A stretch of 64,000 bases of DNA, taken from positions 3,534,001-3,598,000 of the forward strand of contig JHVA01000001.1 in assembly GCA_000688615.1 (NCBI GenBank). Reading direction: 5' to 3'. The position numbers were made by a program, and so were the translations under genes. This DNA is from Acidobacteriaceae bacterium KBS 146. GTDB lineage: Bacteria > Acidobacteriota > Terriglobia > Terriglobales > Acidobacteriaceae. Below, piece by piece: positions 46,087 to 56,218 of this stretch. Below the pieces are notes generated by a model. It saw only the letters and a list, made by a program, of their open reading frames with translations. It was not told where the DNA came from and ran no database searches. Position 1 is the first letter of the stretch, and every line of letters starts with the position of its first letter.

Positions 46087-48360
46087 TCAGGCGTTCAGAG
46101 TCGTCTTAGGCAGCTTTTCGAGGCAAGGAAGGAAGATAGAGAAGACGGTCCCGTGATGAATGGGATGATCGCTGCTGCGGAAGGAGATGCGGCCCTGGTG
46201 GCGATCGACGATGCCAGAGGAGATCCAGAGACCGAGCCCAGTGCCATTGAGTTCTTTGGTGGTGTAGAAGGGTTCGAAGATCCGCGCCTGCACTGCATGG
46301 GACATGCCGTGGCCGGTGTCGGCGATGGTGATGCGAATCCCCTTGTTGGGATTGCCGTTGAAACGTTCGGTAGCATCGTGAGCGCGAACAAGAAGCCTTC
46401 CTCCCTGTCGCATGGCATCGATCGCGTTGGCGATGAGGTTGTTCAGGACCTGCCGGATATCGTTTTCAAAGCAGTAGATGGGTTGATTGGTGCGAAAGCT
46501 GGTATCCACGTGGATGCCGGAGTTGAACAGGCGGCCCTGATACAGGTTGAGTACGGCTTCGACAAGATCCTTCGCGGTGATGTGGGTTGCGCTGACTGCC
46601 TGACGATGAAAGCGCAGCGTCTGGGTCGCAATCTGGCAGACCCGCGAGAGTTCGCTTTGAGCGACGTTGACGTACTCCGCAAGCTGCGGAGGAAGCTCGG
46701 CTGACGTCTGGACGAGATAGAAGAGATTCGTGATCGCTTCGAGTGGATTGTTGATCTCGTGCGAGATGGAGCTTGCCAGCCTGCCCACGGCGGCGAGTTT
46801 TTCGCTTTGGATGAGAGCGTGCTCGGCCCTTCTTTGATGCGTGATCTCCTGGATGACGGCGGCGATAGCTTCTACCTTGCCATTGCTTCCAAAGATAGGC
46901 GAGTAGTTGACGTTCCAGAACCGATGTTCGCCGGGCCGGGTAGGCAGCTCGCCCTCGACGACATGATTTCGAATCGTCTTTCCGGCGGCAACCTGTCGGA
47001 AGAGTTCTTCGATACCTTTGATGGGAGCGATCTCGGAGATGCGGCGGCCGAGGATTTCTTTGATCGGCAGGCCGATGGTTTCAGCCTGTCGATCATTGAC
47101 ACGCAGATAGCGGAACTCGACAGGATCGAAGAGGGCCAGGCCGATGGGAGAGGTGCGGTAGATTGTTTCGAGTTCTGCGCGCTGGCGCTCGGTTTCCATC
47201 TGCCGTTGCTGCAGCGCGTGCGAAGCGTTTTTGCGATCGGTGATGTCGATACAAAGCCCGCGAAGCCTGGGTGCGGAACCGTCGAGAGTCAATGCCTGAC
47301 AGCGGCACTCGATCCAGAGCAGAGAGCCGTTGGCCGCACGGATGGGGAAGTCGGTGATAACCATATCGCCGGTTTCGCGGGTCTGGCGGAGCATGTCATC
47401 GATAAGCGGAAGATGGGTCCGCGGAACATGGCTGCGGAAGGAATGCAGGTCAGGAAGATCGGAGAAGGGATGGCCGAAGACGGGATAGGAGCCGATTCCA
47501 TAGTCGATCTTTCCAGTGGAGAGATCGACGTCCCAGGTGGTGACCCGCGCGGTCTGCTGCACAACAGCGAGCAGGTCCCGCTGCTTCTGCAGGGCAAGCT
47601 CGTACTGTCTGCGCGAGGTGATGTCGCGAAAGAAGATGATGACGCCTTCCGCGGAGGGCCTGATCTGGATCCCGAGCCAGAGATTGAGCGGTTCGGGGTA
47701 GAAGTCCTCGAAGTCGCCAGCGATGCCGTCATTCATGGCCTGCCGGAAGTGGCGTTCGTACTGACCGTGGTGCCTGACGAAGGGAAACTCCTGCCAGATG
47801 TTTTTTCCAAGCAGGTTTCCCTTTGCGGCCAGCAATTCGTGGGCACGGCGATTGAGGAAGGTGAAGATGCCTTCGCGGCTGACCGTGATGACGGCATCGC
47901 TGGTGGCTTCGAGAACCTGCAGGAGCTGCCGGGAGGCTGAATCGCGAAGCAGCTCGGCTCCTTTGCGGTCGGTGATGTCACGCAGGATGACGGCGATGCC
48001 TTCGACCATCGGCAGAATATGGACGTCGATCCACATATCCCGCCGCACGCTGAAGTGCTCCAGATGCGATGGAGCGCCGGTGCGCATGACGGTGCGGTAG
48101 TGATCTTCAAGCTCGGTGCCGAGTATTTGGGGGAACATCTCCCAGATGCTCTTTGTGTTGATGTGATGGGGCTCGATGGAGCCCACCTTCAAGGCTTCCG
48201 CATTAGCGAAGGTGATCTGCCAGTCGCGATTGATGCAAAGTATTCCGTCGGGAATGTCGAAGAGGAGCCGCGCGTGCTGTTCGTTCCGCGTATCTTCCTG
48301 ACGGCGGGCGAGGTGCCGCCTCTCAGGAGGGATACTGCCGGAGATATGCGGATTCGGCAT
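46087..48360 (-). CDS. multi-PAS sensor histidine kinase
   Basis: A 757-residue soluble kinase without membrane helices. Four PAS-type domains follow one another (around residues 30-130, 145-260, 265-385 and 395-510), the third of PAS_3-like form (DIDYGIGSYPVFGH area, IDYG). The transmitter has an H-box SISHEINNPLEAITN (H534), N-box QVLNNLIANAIDAM, and the ATP-lid motifs DTGHGM, FEPFYTTK and GTGLGLWIS. It resembles HWE/PAS-rich sensors that read intracellular redox, light or small ligands; no cofactor-binding cysteine or histidine stands out. No response regulator is adjacent, so the partner is unlinked (orphan kinase). Confidence 0.92.
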   Translation of the reverse strand: MPNPHISGSIPPERRHLARRQEDTRNEQHARLLFDIPDGILCINRDWQITFANAEALKVGSIEPHHINTKSIWEMFPQILGTELEDHYRTVMRTGAPSHLEHFSVRRDMWIDVHILPMVEGIAVILRDITDRKGAELLRDSASRQLLQVLEATSDAVITVSREGIFTFLNRRAHELLAAKGNLLGKNIWQEFPFVRHHGQYERHFRQAMNDGIAGDFEDFYPEPLNLWLGIQIRPSAEGVIIFFRDITSRRQYELALQKQRDLLAVVQQTARVTTWDVDLSTGKIDYGIGSYPVFGHPFSDLPDLHSFRSHVPRTHLPLIDDMLRQTRETGDMVITDFPIRAANGSLLWIECRCQALTLDGSAPRLRGLCIDITDRKNASHALQQRQMETERQRAELETIYRTSPIGLALFDPVEFRYLRVNDRQAETIGLPIKEILGRRISEIAPIKGIEELFRQVAAGKTIRNHVVEGELPTRPGEHRFWNVNYSPIFGSNGKVEAIAAVIQEITHQRRAEHALIQSEKLAAVGRLASSISHEINNPLEAITNLFYLVQTSAELPPQLAEYVNVAQSELSRVCQIATQTLRFHRQAVSATHITAKDLVEAVLNLYQGRLFNSGIHVDTSFRTNQPIYCFENDIRQVLNNLIANAIDAMRQGGRLLVRAHDATERFNGNPNKGIRITIADTGHGMSHAVQARIFEPFYTTKELNGTGLGLWISSGIVDRHQGRISFRSSDHPIHHGTVFSIFLPCLEKLPKTTLNA

Positions 48361-48420
48361 ACGAGGTCACACGTTCACGATCATCTTTATAGACGAAACA
48401 AGGGCTCTCCGGGCGGGCAA

Positions 48421-49092
48421 TCAAACTTTTCCTTCCAGTTGAGCGATGCGGGTTTCAAGCGCAACAACACTTTCGGACAGGCGCGTGAGGTCGGACTCCA
48501 GTTGTGCGATCCGGTCCGGATGCGATCTCGATGAGACGGGAATCGATGATGCACTCGTTGTGGCTTCGGGGATTCCGGCGAGCAGATGTGCGTAACGGGA
48601 TTCTCGAGAGCCGGGCTGTCGAGCCAGCATGACGACCAGGGGGCCGGTTGCGTTGCCATTGGGGGGCGTTCCTTCGGTGGGCGATTCACGCGAGGCGAGC
48701 CGTTCAAGGATTGACTGGACCGCGGTAATGTCGTCGAAGGCGTAGAGGCGTTCGGAGCGGCCACGGAGCTCGCCCGGAGTCTGCGGGCCGCGCAGCATCA
48801 ACAGGCAGAAGACGGCGGTCTCGTCGCGGCGCAGGTTGAGCACGGTGCGGATACGGTGCTCGTACTTCGGAACCCTGCCGTCCTGAACCACAGTAACGAG
48901 GTTCTGGTCTTCAAGGGCGTGGAGAGCCTGCCGAACTTCGTCCTCGGTGAGCTCGAGGATCGGGTCGCGGCTTGACCGCTGGTTGCAGGCGTTGACGAGG
49001 GCGTTGAGGGAGAGCGGGTATGTTTCAGGGGTAGTGATCTCTTTTTCTATGAGAGATCCGAGTACCCTGATCTGAACTGGATCGAGCACCAT
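48421..49092 (-). CDS. YceH family (DUF480) protein
   Basis: A 223-residue protein of the YceH/DUF480 family: two winged-helix-like units (QIRVLGSLIEKEITTPETYPLSLNAL and TVLNLRRDETAVFCLLMLRGPQTPGEL) characteristic of the family, followed by a coiled-coil C-terminus (SDLTRLSESVVALETRIAQLE). Function is not established. Start ATG 49092 matches the usual N-terminus MVLDPVQIRVLG. It is separated from the histidine kinase gene by ~60 bases on the same strand. Confidence 0.85.
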   Translation of the reverse strand: MVLDPVQIRVLGSLIEKEITTPETYPLSLNALVNACNQRSSRDPILELTEDEVRQALHALEDQNLVTVVQDGRVPKYEHRIRTVLNLRRDETAVFCLLMLRGPQTPGELRGRSERLYAFDDITAVQSILERLASRESPTEGTPPNGNATGPLVVMLARQPGSRESRYAHLLAGIPEATTSASSIPVSSRSHPDRIAQLESDLTRLSESVVALETRIAQLEGKV

Positions 49093-49305
49093 AGATAACC
49101 AGTCTACACAGGACCAGAAGATGAAATAGGTATGTTGCACTTATATAGAGGCTTATGGAAGTACTTCCATTTGTTGCACAAAAGTTACATTCCGCCTCTG
49201 GATCGTGGGGTTAGCGTTCGATAAACTGGAGTAACGAAATGATGGATGGTGAATCGCATTTGGCGATTGTCATTTCTGAAAGATACACAATTCCCGGGAG
49301 TATGC

Positions 49306-49959
49306 ATGAGGACAGTGATCAGGCTGGGCCTTGGTGCCGTTTTAATGATGGTGGTTCTGATTGGAATCAGCGGCACGGCCAGAGCGAAGGATGCTTATAG
49401 GAATACAGCAGACGTGTATCGCTTGCACATGTTCCACACGCACACCGGCGAGAGCATTGACGTCGTGTATCGCGTTGGCGACCAGTATCTTCCGGACGGC
49501 GTCGCAAAGCTCAATCACTTTTTGCGGGACCATCGCACCCAGACGGAGAGCGATTACGATCCGCGGGAGTTCGATGTGCTGCACTCGCTCATGGAGAAGC
49601 TGGGACGCCCAGATGGCGTGATCGATATCGTCTGCGGATACCGGACGCCCTGGAGCAACAACCTGCTGCGATCGCGATCGCAGAGCACCGGCGTGGCGGA
49701 GCATAGTCAGCACATGCTGGCGAAGGCGATCGATATTCGTGTACCCGGTGTCTCAACGGCGACGCTGCGCAATGCGGCGCTCAGTCTTCATGCGGGCGGA
49801 GTAGGGTATTACCCCGTGAACCAGTTTGTGCATGTGGATGTAGGTCCAGTGCGTGAGTGGCAGTACGGACGGTCGCGTAGCGTACGGACGCGTTCGGTTG
49901 CGCGGTCCACGAGGCATGCGACCCACCATCACGTCTCGACGATCGCATCCGGAGAATAG
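49306..49959 (+). CDS. DUF882/M15-like peptidoglycan peptidase
   Basis: A 217-residue exported protein (signal GLGAVLMMVVLIGISGTARA) of the DUF882 (YcbK/MepK-like) family. The zinc-type sites are EHSQHMLAKAIDIR (H and D) and FVHVDVGPVR (H-x-D), matching the D-Ala-D-Ala carboxypeptidase-like M15 fold; E. coli MepK cleaves 3-3 crosslinks. The C-terminal ~35 residues are Arg/His/Thr-rich and probably surface-binding. CGGGAG precedes ATG 49306. A terminator follows at 49998. Confidence 0.87.
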   Translation: MRTVIRLGLGAVLMMVVLIGISGTARAKDAYRNTADVYRLHMFHTHTGESIDVVYRVGDQYLPDGVAKLNHFLRDHRTQTESDYDPREFDVLHSLMEKLGRPDGVIDIVCGYRTPWSNNLLRSRSQSTGVAEHSQHMLAKAIDIRVPGVSTATLRNAALSLHAGGVGYYPVNQFVHVDVGPVREWQYGRSRSVRTRSVARSTRHATHHHVSTIASGE

Positions 49960-49997
49960 TGACAGGCGAATAGCGACAAAGGATAAGGCGCTGCAGG

Positions 49998-50023
49998 AAG
50001 ACCCGGTGCGCCGGGTCTTTTTT
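49998..50023 (+). terminator. rho-independent terminator
   Basis: AAGACCCGG (49998-50006) pairs with CCGGGTCTT (50011-50019) round a TGCG loop, followed by TTTT. It lies after the DUF882 gene and ends ~38 bases before the RidA gene. Confidence 0.9.
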
Positions 50024-50060
50024 GCATCAAGGGCGCTGCGGTACACTGCAAGAACTTCCT

Positions 50061-50432
50061 ATGAGCCGCGAATACTTCTCCAGCAACCCTGCGATGCCTT
50101 TCTCCGACGCCGTCCTTGTGGATGGCAAGACGCTGTATCTCTCTGGCCGGATCGGTCTGATCGCGGGAACGACCAAGGTTCCTGATTCGGCAGAAGAAGA
50201 GGCGCACCTGGTGATGCAGGAGATACAACGCGCCCTGGCGATGGCTGACATGACCATGGACAATCTGGTCTCGGTGCAGATCTTCGTGAGTGATGTTTCG
50301 TTGTTTGAGCAGTTCAATGCCGTGTATCGGACCTACTTCACGGGCAAGCTTCCCGCGCGTGCATTTCTGGGATCGGGAACCCTGCTGTTTGGAGCGCGGT
50401 TCGAACTGCAGGGTGTTGCGGTCAGAGACTAG
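50061..50432 (+). CDS. RidA/YjgF family protein
   Basis: A 123-residue Rid protein, likely a trimeric enamine/imine deaminase that clears reactive 2-aminoacrylate made by PLP enzymes. Landmarks: SSNPAMPFSDAVLVDGKTLYLSG, QEIQRALAMADMTMDNLV, VYRTYFTGKLPARAFLG, with R100 at the position of the key substrate arginine. The C-terminus is slightly unusual (FGARFELQGVAVRD rather than LVEIEAIA), so activity could differ. ATG 50061 gives a typical N-terminus. Thematically it could serve the dehydratase at 4.3 kb, but they are unlinked. Confidence 0.88.
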   Translation: MSREYFSSNPAMPFSDAVLVDGKTLYLSGRIGLIAGTTKVPDSAEEEAHLVMQEIQRALAMADMTMDNLVSVQIFVSDVSLFEQFNAVYRTYFTGKLPARAFLGSGTLLFGARFELQGVAVRD

Positions 50433-50434
50433 CC

Positions 50435-51013
50435 GTGTCGGCGGAGCTGGCGCGTTCGCTGGAACAGGGGCGCTGGGGCCTGCAGCGGACAAGAGACCTG
50501 GCAGTGGAGATCGCCGGCAGCAAGCCGAGCGGTGAAAGCACTGGTGGCTGCAATCTTCAGCTACGGCACGGAGCTGCGTAAAAGGTCGTCAGATGTTGCG
50601 CGGCGAATCACGGACAGCGATGCAAAAGTACTGTGGCCGTAGGTGGAAGAACTGGCTGGACTCTTCGCCGGGCTGTCGCCGGAGGAATCGCGGGACGCGC
50701 TGGCATCTACGCTTGGTAGTGGCGAGGGTGACGAACCCCGCGAGCAGCGATTGCGTGCTGCCCGGCTGATGGAGCTCCTGACAGAAGATGAGAGCCACGC
50801 TGCGCGTTGGTCGGCTGTGGAAGGGTTAGGTCTTCTCCGTGTGATGAGCCTTCGTTGCGCGGTGTGGCTGCGGAGAGGATCGCTGCGGCGCTGCGGAGTG
50901 GAACGCCGGCGATGAGGCCCGGGGCCCGGCATGCCAGTCGAAGGTTGGAGAAGGCGCAAGCTGGTCGGAGATTTGGGATGAATGGCGGTGGCAGGGAGCG
51001 GAATTTCGGCTAG
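50435..51013 (+). pseudogene. decayed HEAT-like repeat gene
   Basis: No single frame is open, but three frames together give a coherent helical protein: GTG 50435 starts SAELARSLEQGRWGLQRTRD; after a shift near 50527, AVKALVAAIFSYGTELRKRS runs to an in-frame TAG at 50640-50642 and resumes with VEELAGLFAGLSPEESRDAL and PREQRLRAARLMELLTEDES; a second shift near 50838 leads to DEPSLRGVAAERIAAALRSG and a terminal RRLEKAQA. Repeated helix pairs suggest a HEAT-like solenoid. Two frameshifts plus a stop (which replaces a likely Tyr codon) make a functional product improbable. The original function is unknown. Confidence 0.7.
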
Positions 51014-51022
51014 ACTCGCCGC

Positions 51023-51799
51023 ATGCAAAAATGGCTTGTTCCTGCGGGGCGTGTCCTCTACGCGATCGGGTTGAGCTCAATTGGGCTGATGCACTTCTTC
51101 TACATGAACTTCCCCTGGGTCGTGATCCCGGATTTTCCGGCGTGGCTGCCGTTTCGGATACTGTGGGTGCTTACCATCGGAGCCGCACTTACGATTGCGG
51201 GAGTTTGTATTCTCTTCAATCTGAAGGGTAGAAAGGTTGCCGCGTGGACCGGCGTGAGCCTCGTGATGCTGGTACTGATTGCGCATCTGCCAAGCCGGCT
51301 GACCAGCCAATATGCGTGGGTGCTGGGAGCGTGGACGAACGCGATCAAGGAGCTCGCGTTCGCAGGAGGAGCGTGGATTGCGGCGCTGTCATTCGGAGAA
51401 AGAAGAGATGATCTGCCGCCGTGGCTTGAGCGCGCACTGCCGCTGGGTCGATACTTCTTCGCGGGGTTGCTGGTGATCTTTGGCTACGATCACTTCCTAT
51501 ACCCGAAGTTTGTGGCGGTATTGGTACCGGCATGGGCTGGGTCGGCGGTGTTCTGGACCTACTTCGCGGGTGCGGCGCTGATTGCAGGCGGAATTGGGAT
51601 TATGGTTCGGCGCGTGGCGAAGCTGGCTGCACTGCTGACCGGAGCGATGATCTTCTTGTGGGTGCCAATGCTCCATATTCCGCGGGCGATTGCTGATCCG
51701 TACACGAATGTTGGGAATGAGTGGGCAAGTGTGTGGGAGGCGCTGGCGTTCAGTGGGATGGCGTTTATGCTGTGCGGTTCTTGGAGGGGCGAGGACTGA
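51023..51799 (+). CDS. DoxX-like membrane protein
   Basis: A 258-residue integral membrane protein with about eight hydrophobic helices, two halves of four. GRVLYAIGLSSIGLMHFFYM and GRYFFAGLLVIFGYDHFLYP are equivalent helices in the two halves, implying an internal duplication of a DoxX-like unit (the H in IGLMHF and YDHFLY corresponds). Function in bacteria is unclear; DoxX relatives have been linked to oxidative stress and thiosulphate oxidation. The ATG at 51023 lacks a clear SD. Confidence 0.78.
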   Translation: MQKWLVPAGRVLYAIGLSSIGLMHFFYMNFPWVVIPDFPAWLPFRILWVLTIGAALTIAGVCILFNLKGRKVAAWTGVSLVMLVLIAHLPSRLTSQYAWVLGAWTNAIKELAFAGGAWIAALSFGERRDDLPPWLERALPLGRYFFAGLLVIFGYDHFLYPKFVAVLVPAWAGSAVFWTYFAGAALIAGGIGIMVRRVAKLAALLTGAMIFLWVPMLHIPRAIADPYTNVGNEWASVWEALAFSGMAFMLCGSWRGED

Positions 51800-51901
51800 T
51801 CTTGCGATTGGGGATAGGCTGGCGAGTGCTCACTTGTGGCTATCCTTCACCCTTCGGACGATCATCCTGGAAATCACGTTCTGTCTATCGAGTGGAGGGA
51901 G

Positions 51902-51957
51902 CAGGAGCCTTCAGGCGCTCCCTAAGATCGCTGCCGTTTGAGGGGCTTCAGCCCTGG
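51902..51957. repeat. REP-like palindromes 3' of the decayed RAYT
   Basis: Two short imperfect palindromes: ggagccttcaggcgctcc (51904-51921) and ggggcttcagcccc-like ggggcttcagccctg (51942-51956). Together with 52425-52440 and 52464-52477 they share the theme GGGCT-nnn-AGCCC or GGCCTGAAGGCC. Confidence 0.6.
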
Positions 51958-52404
51958 CTTGAGATGCGCAGGAGCAGGATCGGTGAGGAGTTGTTTGTTG
52001 GCAGAAGAAGAAGGAAACGTGCTGGCTTCCGAAACGAGGTTTGCGCGGACGGGGGTTTGGTAAATGGAGACGGAATGATCGTTTGAAGGCCTCGGACTCG
52101 CGAATCTGTGCTCGTTGAACGATGGTGTCCAAACGGGAAATTTGCTTTTAAGTCGATGGGAAAGTTGCCTTTGATAAATTGGACGGCTTTTTCAAGAGAG
52201 ACATCCGGAGACGGTATCAGGATTGCATGATGATGATCGGGCATAAGGACGAAGGAGTGAAGATGGAGGCGGCCTTTCGTGCGTTGGTCCTGGAGTATGT
52301 CGAGCATCAGCAGAGCATTTGGTTTCCACCTGAAAGAGACGTCTTCGGTTTGCAGTAGTCGTGGTGATGAAGTACGTGCGGAGGTGTTGCGGGGCCCTGT
52401 GCAT
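51958..52404 (-). pseudogene. frameshifted RAYT transposase remnant
   Basis: A decayed REP-associated tyrosine transposase. From ATG 52404 one frame reads MHRAPQHLRTYFITTTTANR and RRLFQVE; near 52320 it shifts to a second frame with LMLDILQDQRTKGRLHLHSF, VLMPDHHHAILI (the H-x-H motif) and EKAVQFIKGNFPIDLKANFP; a third frame carries IRESEAFKRS and LHLPNPRPRKPRF, the degenerate form of the tyrosine-bearing HQNPV region. At least two frameshifts. It is only distantly like the intact RAYT at 31717. Palindromes flank it. Confidence 0.85.
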
Positions 52405-52419
52405 GTCGCGATCATAGTG

Positions 52420-52480
52420 AAGGCCGGGGCTAAAGCCCCGATATTTCATCCGCCGAATTTTATAGGCCTGAAGGCCCATG
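52420..52480. repeat. REP-like palindromes 5' of the decayed RAYT
   Basis: CGGGGCT-aa-AGCCCCG (52425-52440), a perfect 7-bp hairpin, and AGGCCTGAAGGCCC (52464-52477). They differ from the repeats around the intact RAYT. Confidence 0.7.
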
Positions 52481-52535
52481 CCCCCCGTATGAAGATCTAT
52501 ATTTCCTGTTGTGATAGTGGAACGTGTTATCTCCC

Positions 52536-52630
52536 GATGGAGATTCGTATTCCTTTGCTTCGATGAAGGGCGGTGCGTTCTGGCGGATGGAGATTCGTAT
52601 TCTTCTTTTGTGATGAAGCCCCGTGTTGTT
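52536..52630. repeat. 50-bp imperfect tandem duplication
   Basis: GATGGAGATTCGTATTC occurs at 52536-52552 and again at 52586-52602, and the similarity continues with gatgaag some bases later in each copy. Spacing 50 bases. No gene is visible here. Confidence 0.8.
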
Positions 52631-52728
52631 TCGGGATGAGTTGGCCTCTTTCGGATCAGCTCATGATCGGTGACTTCTAGCGGGCGGTGGAGTTTTCTTA
52701 GAGGGCTTCGATCGAATTTTGGCTCATG

Positions 52729-52773
52729 CAACTGCAAAGGCCGCCATTACTGGCGGCCTTTGCAGTTGTTTTT
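52729..52773. terminator. long perfect hairpin beyond the radical SAM gene
   Basis: A 17-bp perfect stem, CAACTGCAAAGGCCGCC (52729-52745) with GGCGGCCTTTGCAGTTG (52752-52768), a 6-base loop and, on the plus side, TTTTT. It is oriented to stop plus-strand transcription from the repeat region and also lies just after the minus-strand stop at 52808. Confidence 0.8.
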
Positions 52774-52807
52774 ACGTCGAAGGCGCGGTGGCCGGGACGG
52801 CTAGTCC

Positions 52808-54907
<2,100 letters not shown>

Positions 54908-55208
54908 ATGTGTTTCTTTCTCCTGGTTCCGTCTTTCAAAACTTGTAAGGCCTGAACAGCTGACGCCTGACGCTTATTCGGCTGCGAGTGCGATTTGGAA
55001 TTGAGCACCCGGTTCGAACCCTCTGTGATCTTCCACTGATAAGTAGAAGAGAGGCAAGGGGTTGAACACCCTTAAGACTACTCAGCGGAGGGGCCGGATT
55101 GAAGCTGACATAAGCGAACTGCGAGATTGTGCATTGAACGGTAACGACGTTCGTCTGAGTGGGGGGCAGGAAACAGGTGCAGAATTTGATTCCCCACTGA
55201 AGAGAGAG
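54908..55208. promoter_or_regulatory. leader region of the radical SAM gene
   Basis: About 300 bases between two same-strand (minus) genes, long enough for an independent promoter for the radical SAM gene. The ggttcgaaccc at 55010-55020 resembles a tRNA T-loop but has no matching stems. No other feature recognised. Confidence 0.4.
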
Positions 55209-56168
55209 TTACATGACGCCGCTTCCGGAGGCGGCAATGTTGTTGAGGATCTGCTGAAAGAAGATGATTCGCACGTGAACGTGCTTGGCGACATCGGGCA
55301 AAAACTCGTTGACCAGATTGTTGACCGGATCCAAAGCGTACCCGCTGAGGATGCGTTTGGCAGTGGAGGGTCCGTCGCTCTCGATGCCCGGCACATAAAG
55401 ATTGCCAAGCTCGGCAACGATCGGATAGGTCGCGAAGACACCATAGTTGGGGATGGTTTTGCCGGTGTCACTTCGGGAGATGAAGCTGCGTGTGGCCGAA
55501 TAGAGCAGGCGTTTGCCAAGCGGCTTGCCGGGCATCCGGTAATAGCGAGGATCCTGATGGACGAGTGAGGGGACCGCGAAGGTCCCAAAGAACTCGGCGG
55601 TAGCGTTCTGCAGCAGGCTGACGCCGGCGAGGGTTCCAAATCCCTCCATCCCCGGCCCGTAAGCGGAATGGGAGTCGGCAGCTATATTGATGGCGGAGAT
55701 TCCGATGATGGTTCCGAGGCTGGCAGGGTCGGTCGTGTAGTGAATCGCCAGATATCCCTTTTGCCGGGGGGTGAGCGGAATTGCGATATTAGTGCTGAGG
55801 AAACGCTGGTAGGGGTAGACCAGCTCGCTGCATCGTGGCCGCGGCTCGTCAACTTTATTGGGATCGAAGTAGATCGCCCCGAGGGCTCCGAAGATGTTGC
55901 AACGGGCCTTGTCTTCACCGTTTACATGCAGTGATTCTTTTCCGACCGCCACCACATCCAGCTGTTGGGCTTCGACTGCGCTTGGGGCATCGGGCAGATC
56001 TTCTGCCGTATCTCCCGGAACAGCGGTAGAGGTTATGAGAACGGGAGCAGCGGACGAAGAGTAGACAGGTGTAGTGGGCTCGACGGGTATCTCTCCAAAG
56101 GGTAGCGTGGTCTGAGCCACAGCTCCACCCATGGAGAAGAGGATTCCCAGTATCAAAGCCCTGTACAT
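55209..56168 (-). CDS. exported protein with HQDPRYY motif, paralogue 1
   Basis: A ~319-residue exported protein (signal ALILGILFSMGGAVAQ). After a Pro/Thr/Ser-rich linker the folded region has hydrophobic, possibly membrane-associated helices (IIGISAINIAADS, GTLAGVSLLQNATAEFFG) and then VPSLVHQDPRYYRM and YSATRSFISRSDTGKTIPNY. The last two blocks match the neighbouring gene 56219-57076, marking the two as tandem paralogues. The family is unknown to me; such proteins occur repeatedly in acidobacterial genomes. Likely envelope-located. Start ATG 56168, or GTG 56177. Confidence 0.72.
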   Translation of the reverse strand: MYRALILGILFSMGGAVAQTTLPFGEIPVEPTTPVYSSSAAPVLITSTAVPGDTAEDLPDAPSAVEAQQLDVVAVGKESLHVNGEDKARCNIFGALGAIYFDPNKVDEPRPRCSELVYPYQRFLSTNIAIPLTPRQKGYLAIHYTTDPASLGTIIGISAINIAADSHSAYGPGMEGFGTLAGVSLLQNATAEFFGTFAVPSLVHQDPRYYRMPGKPLGKRLLYSATRSFISRSDTGKTIPNYGVFATYPIVAELGNLYVPGIESDGPSTAKRILSGYALDPVNNLVNEFLPDVAKHVHVRIIFFQQILNNIAASGSGVM

Positions 56169-56218
56169 AGTCACCAAAGTGTTTCCTGTCTGAATGATGA
56201 ACCCTAAACAGGAAAGGA

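Noticed and set aside
46759-47940. A 393-codon plus-strand open frame within the histidine kinase gene
   Set aside because: Overlaps kinase coding on the opposite strand, where PAS and H-box motifs are clear; no own features.
55000-55030. ggttcgaaccc resembling a tRNA T-loop
   Set aside because: The flanking bases do not pair to make the T-stem, and no acceptor, D or anticodon stem can be placed.
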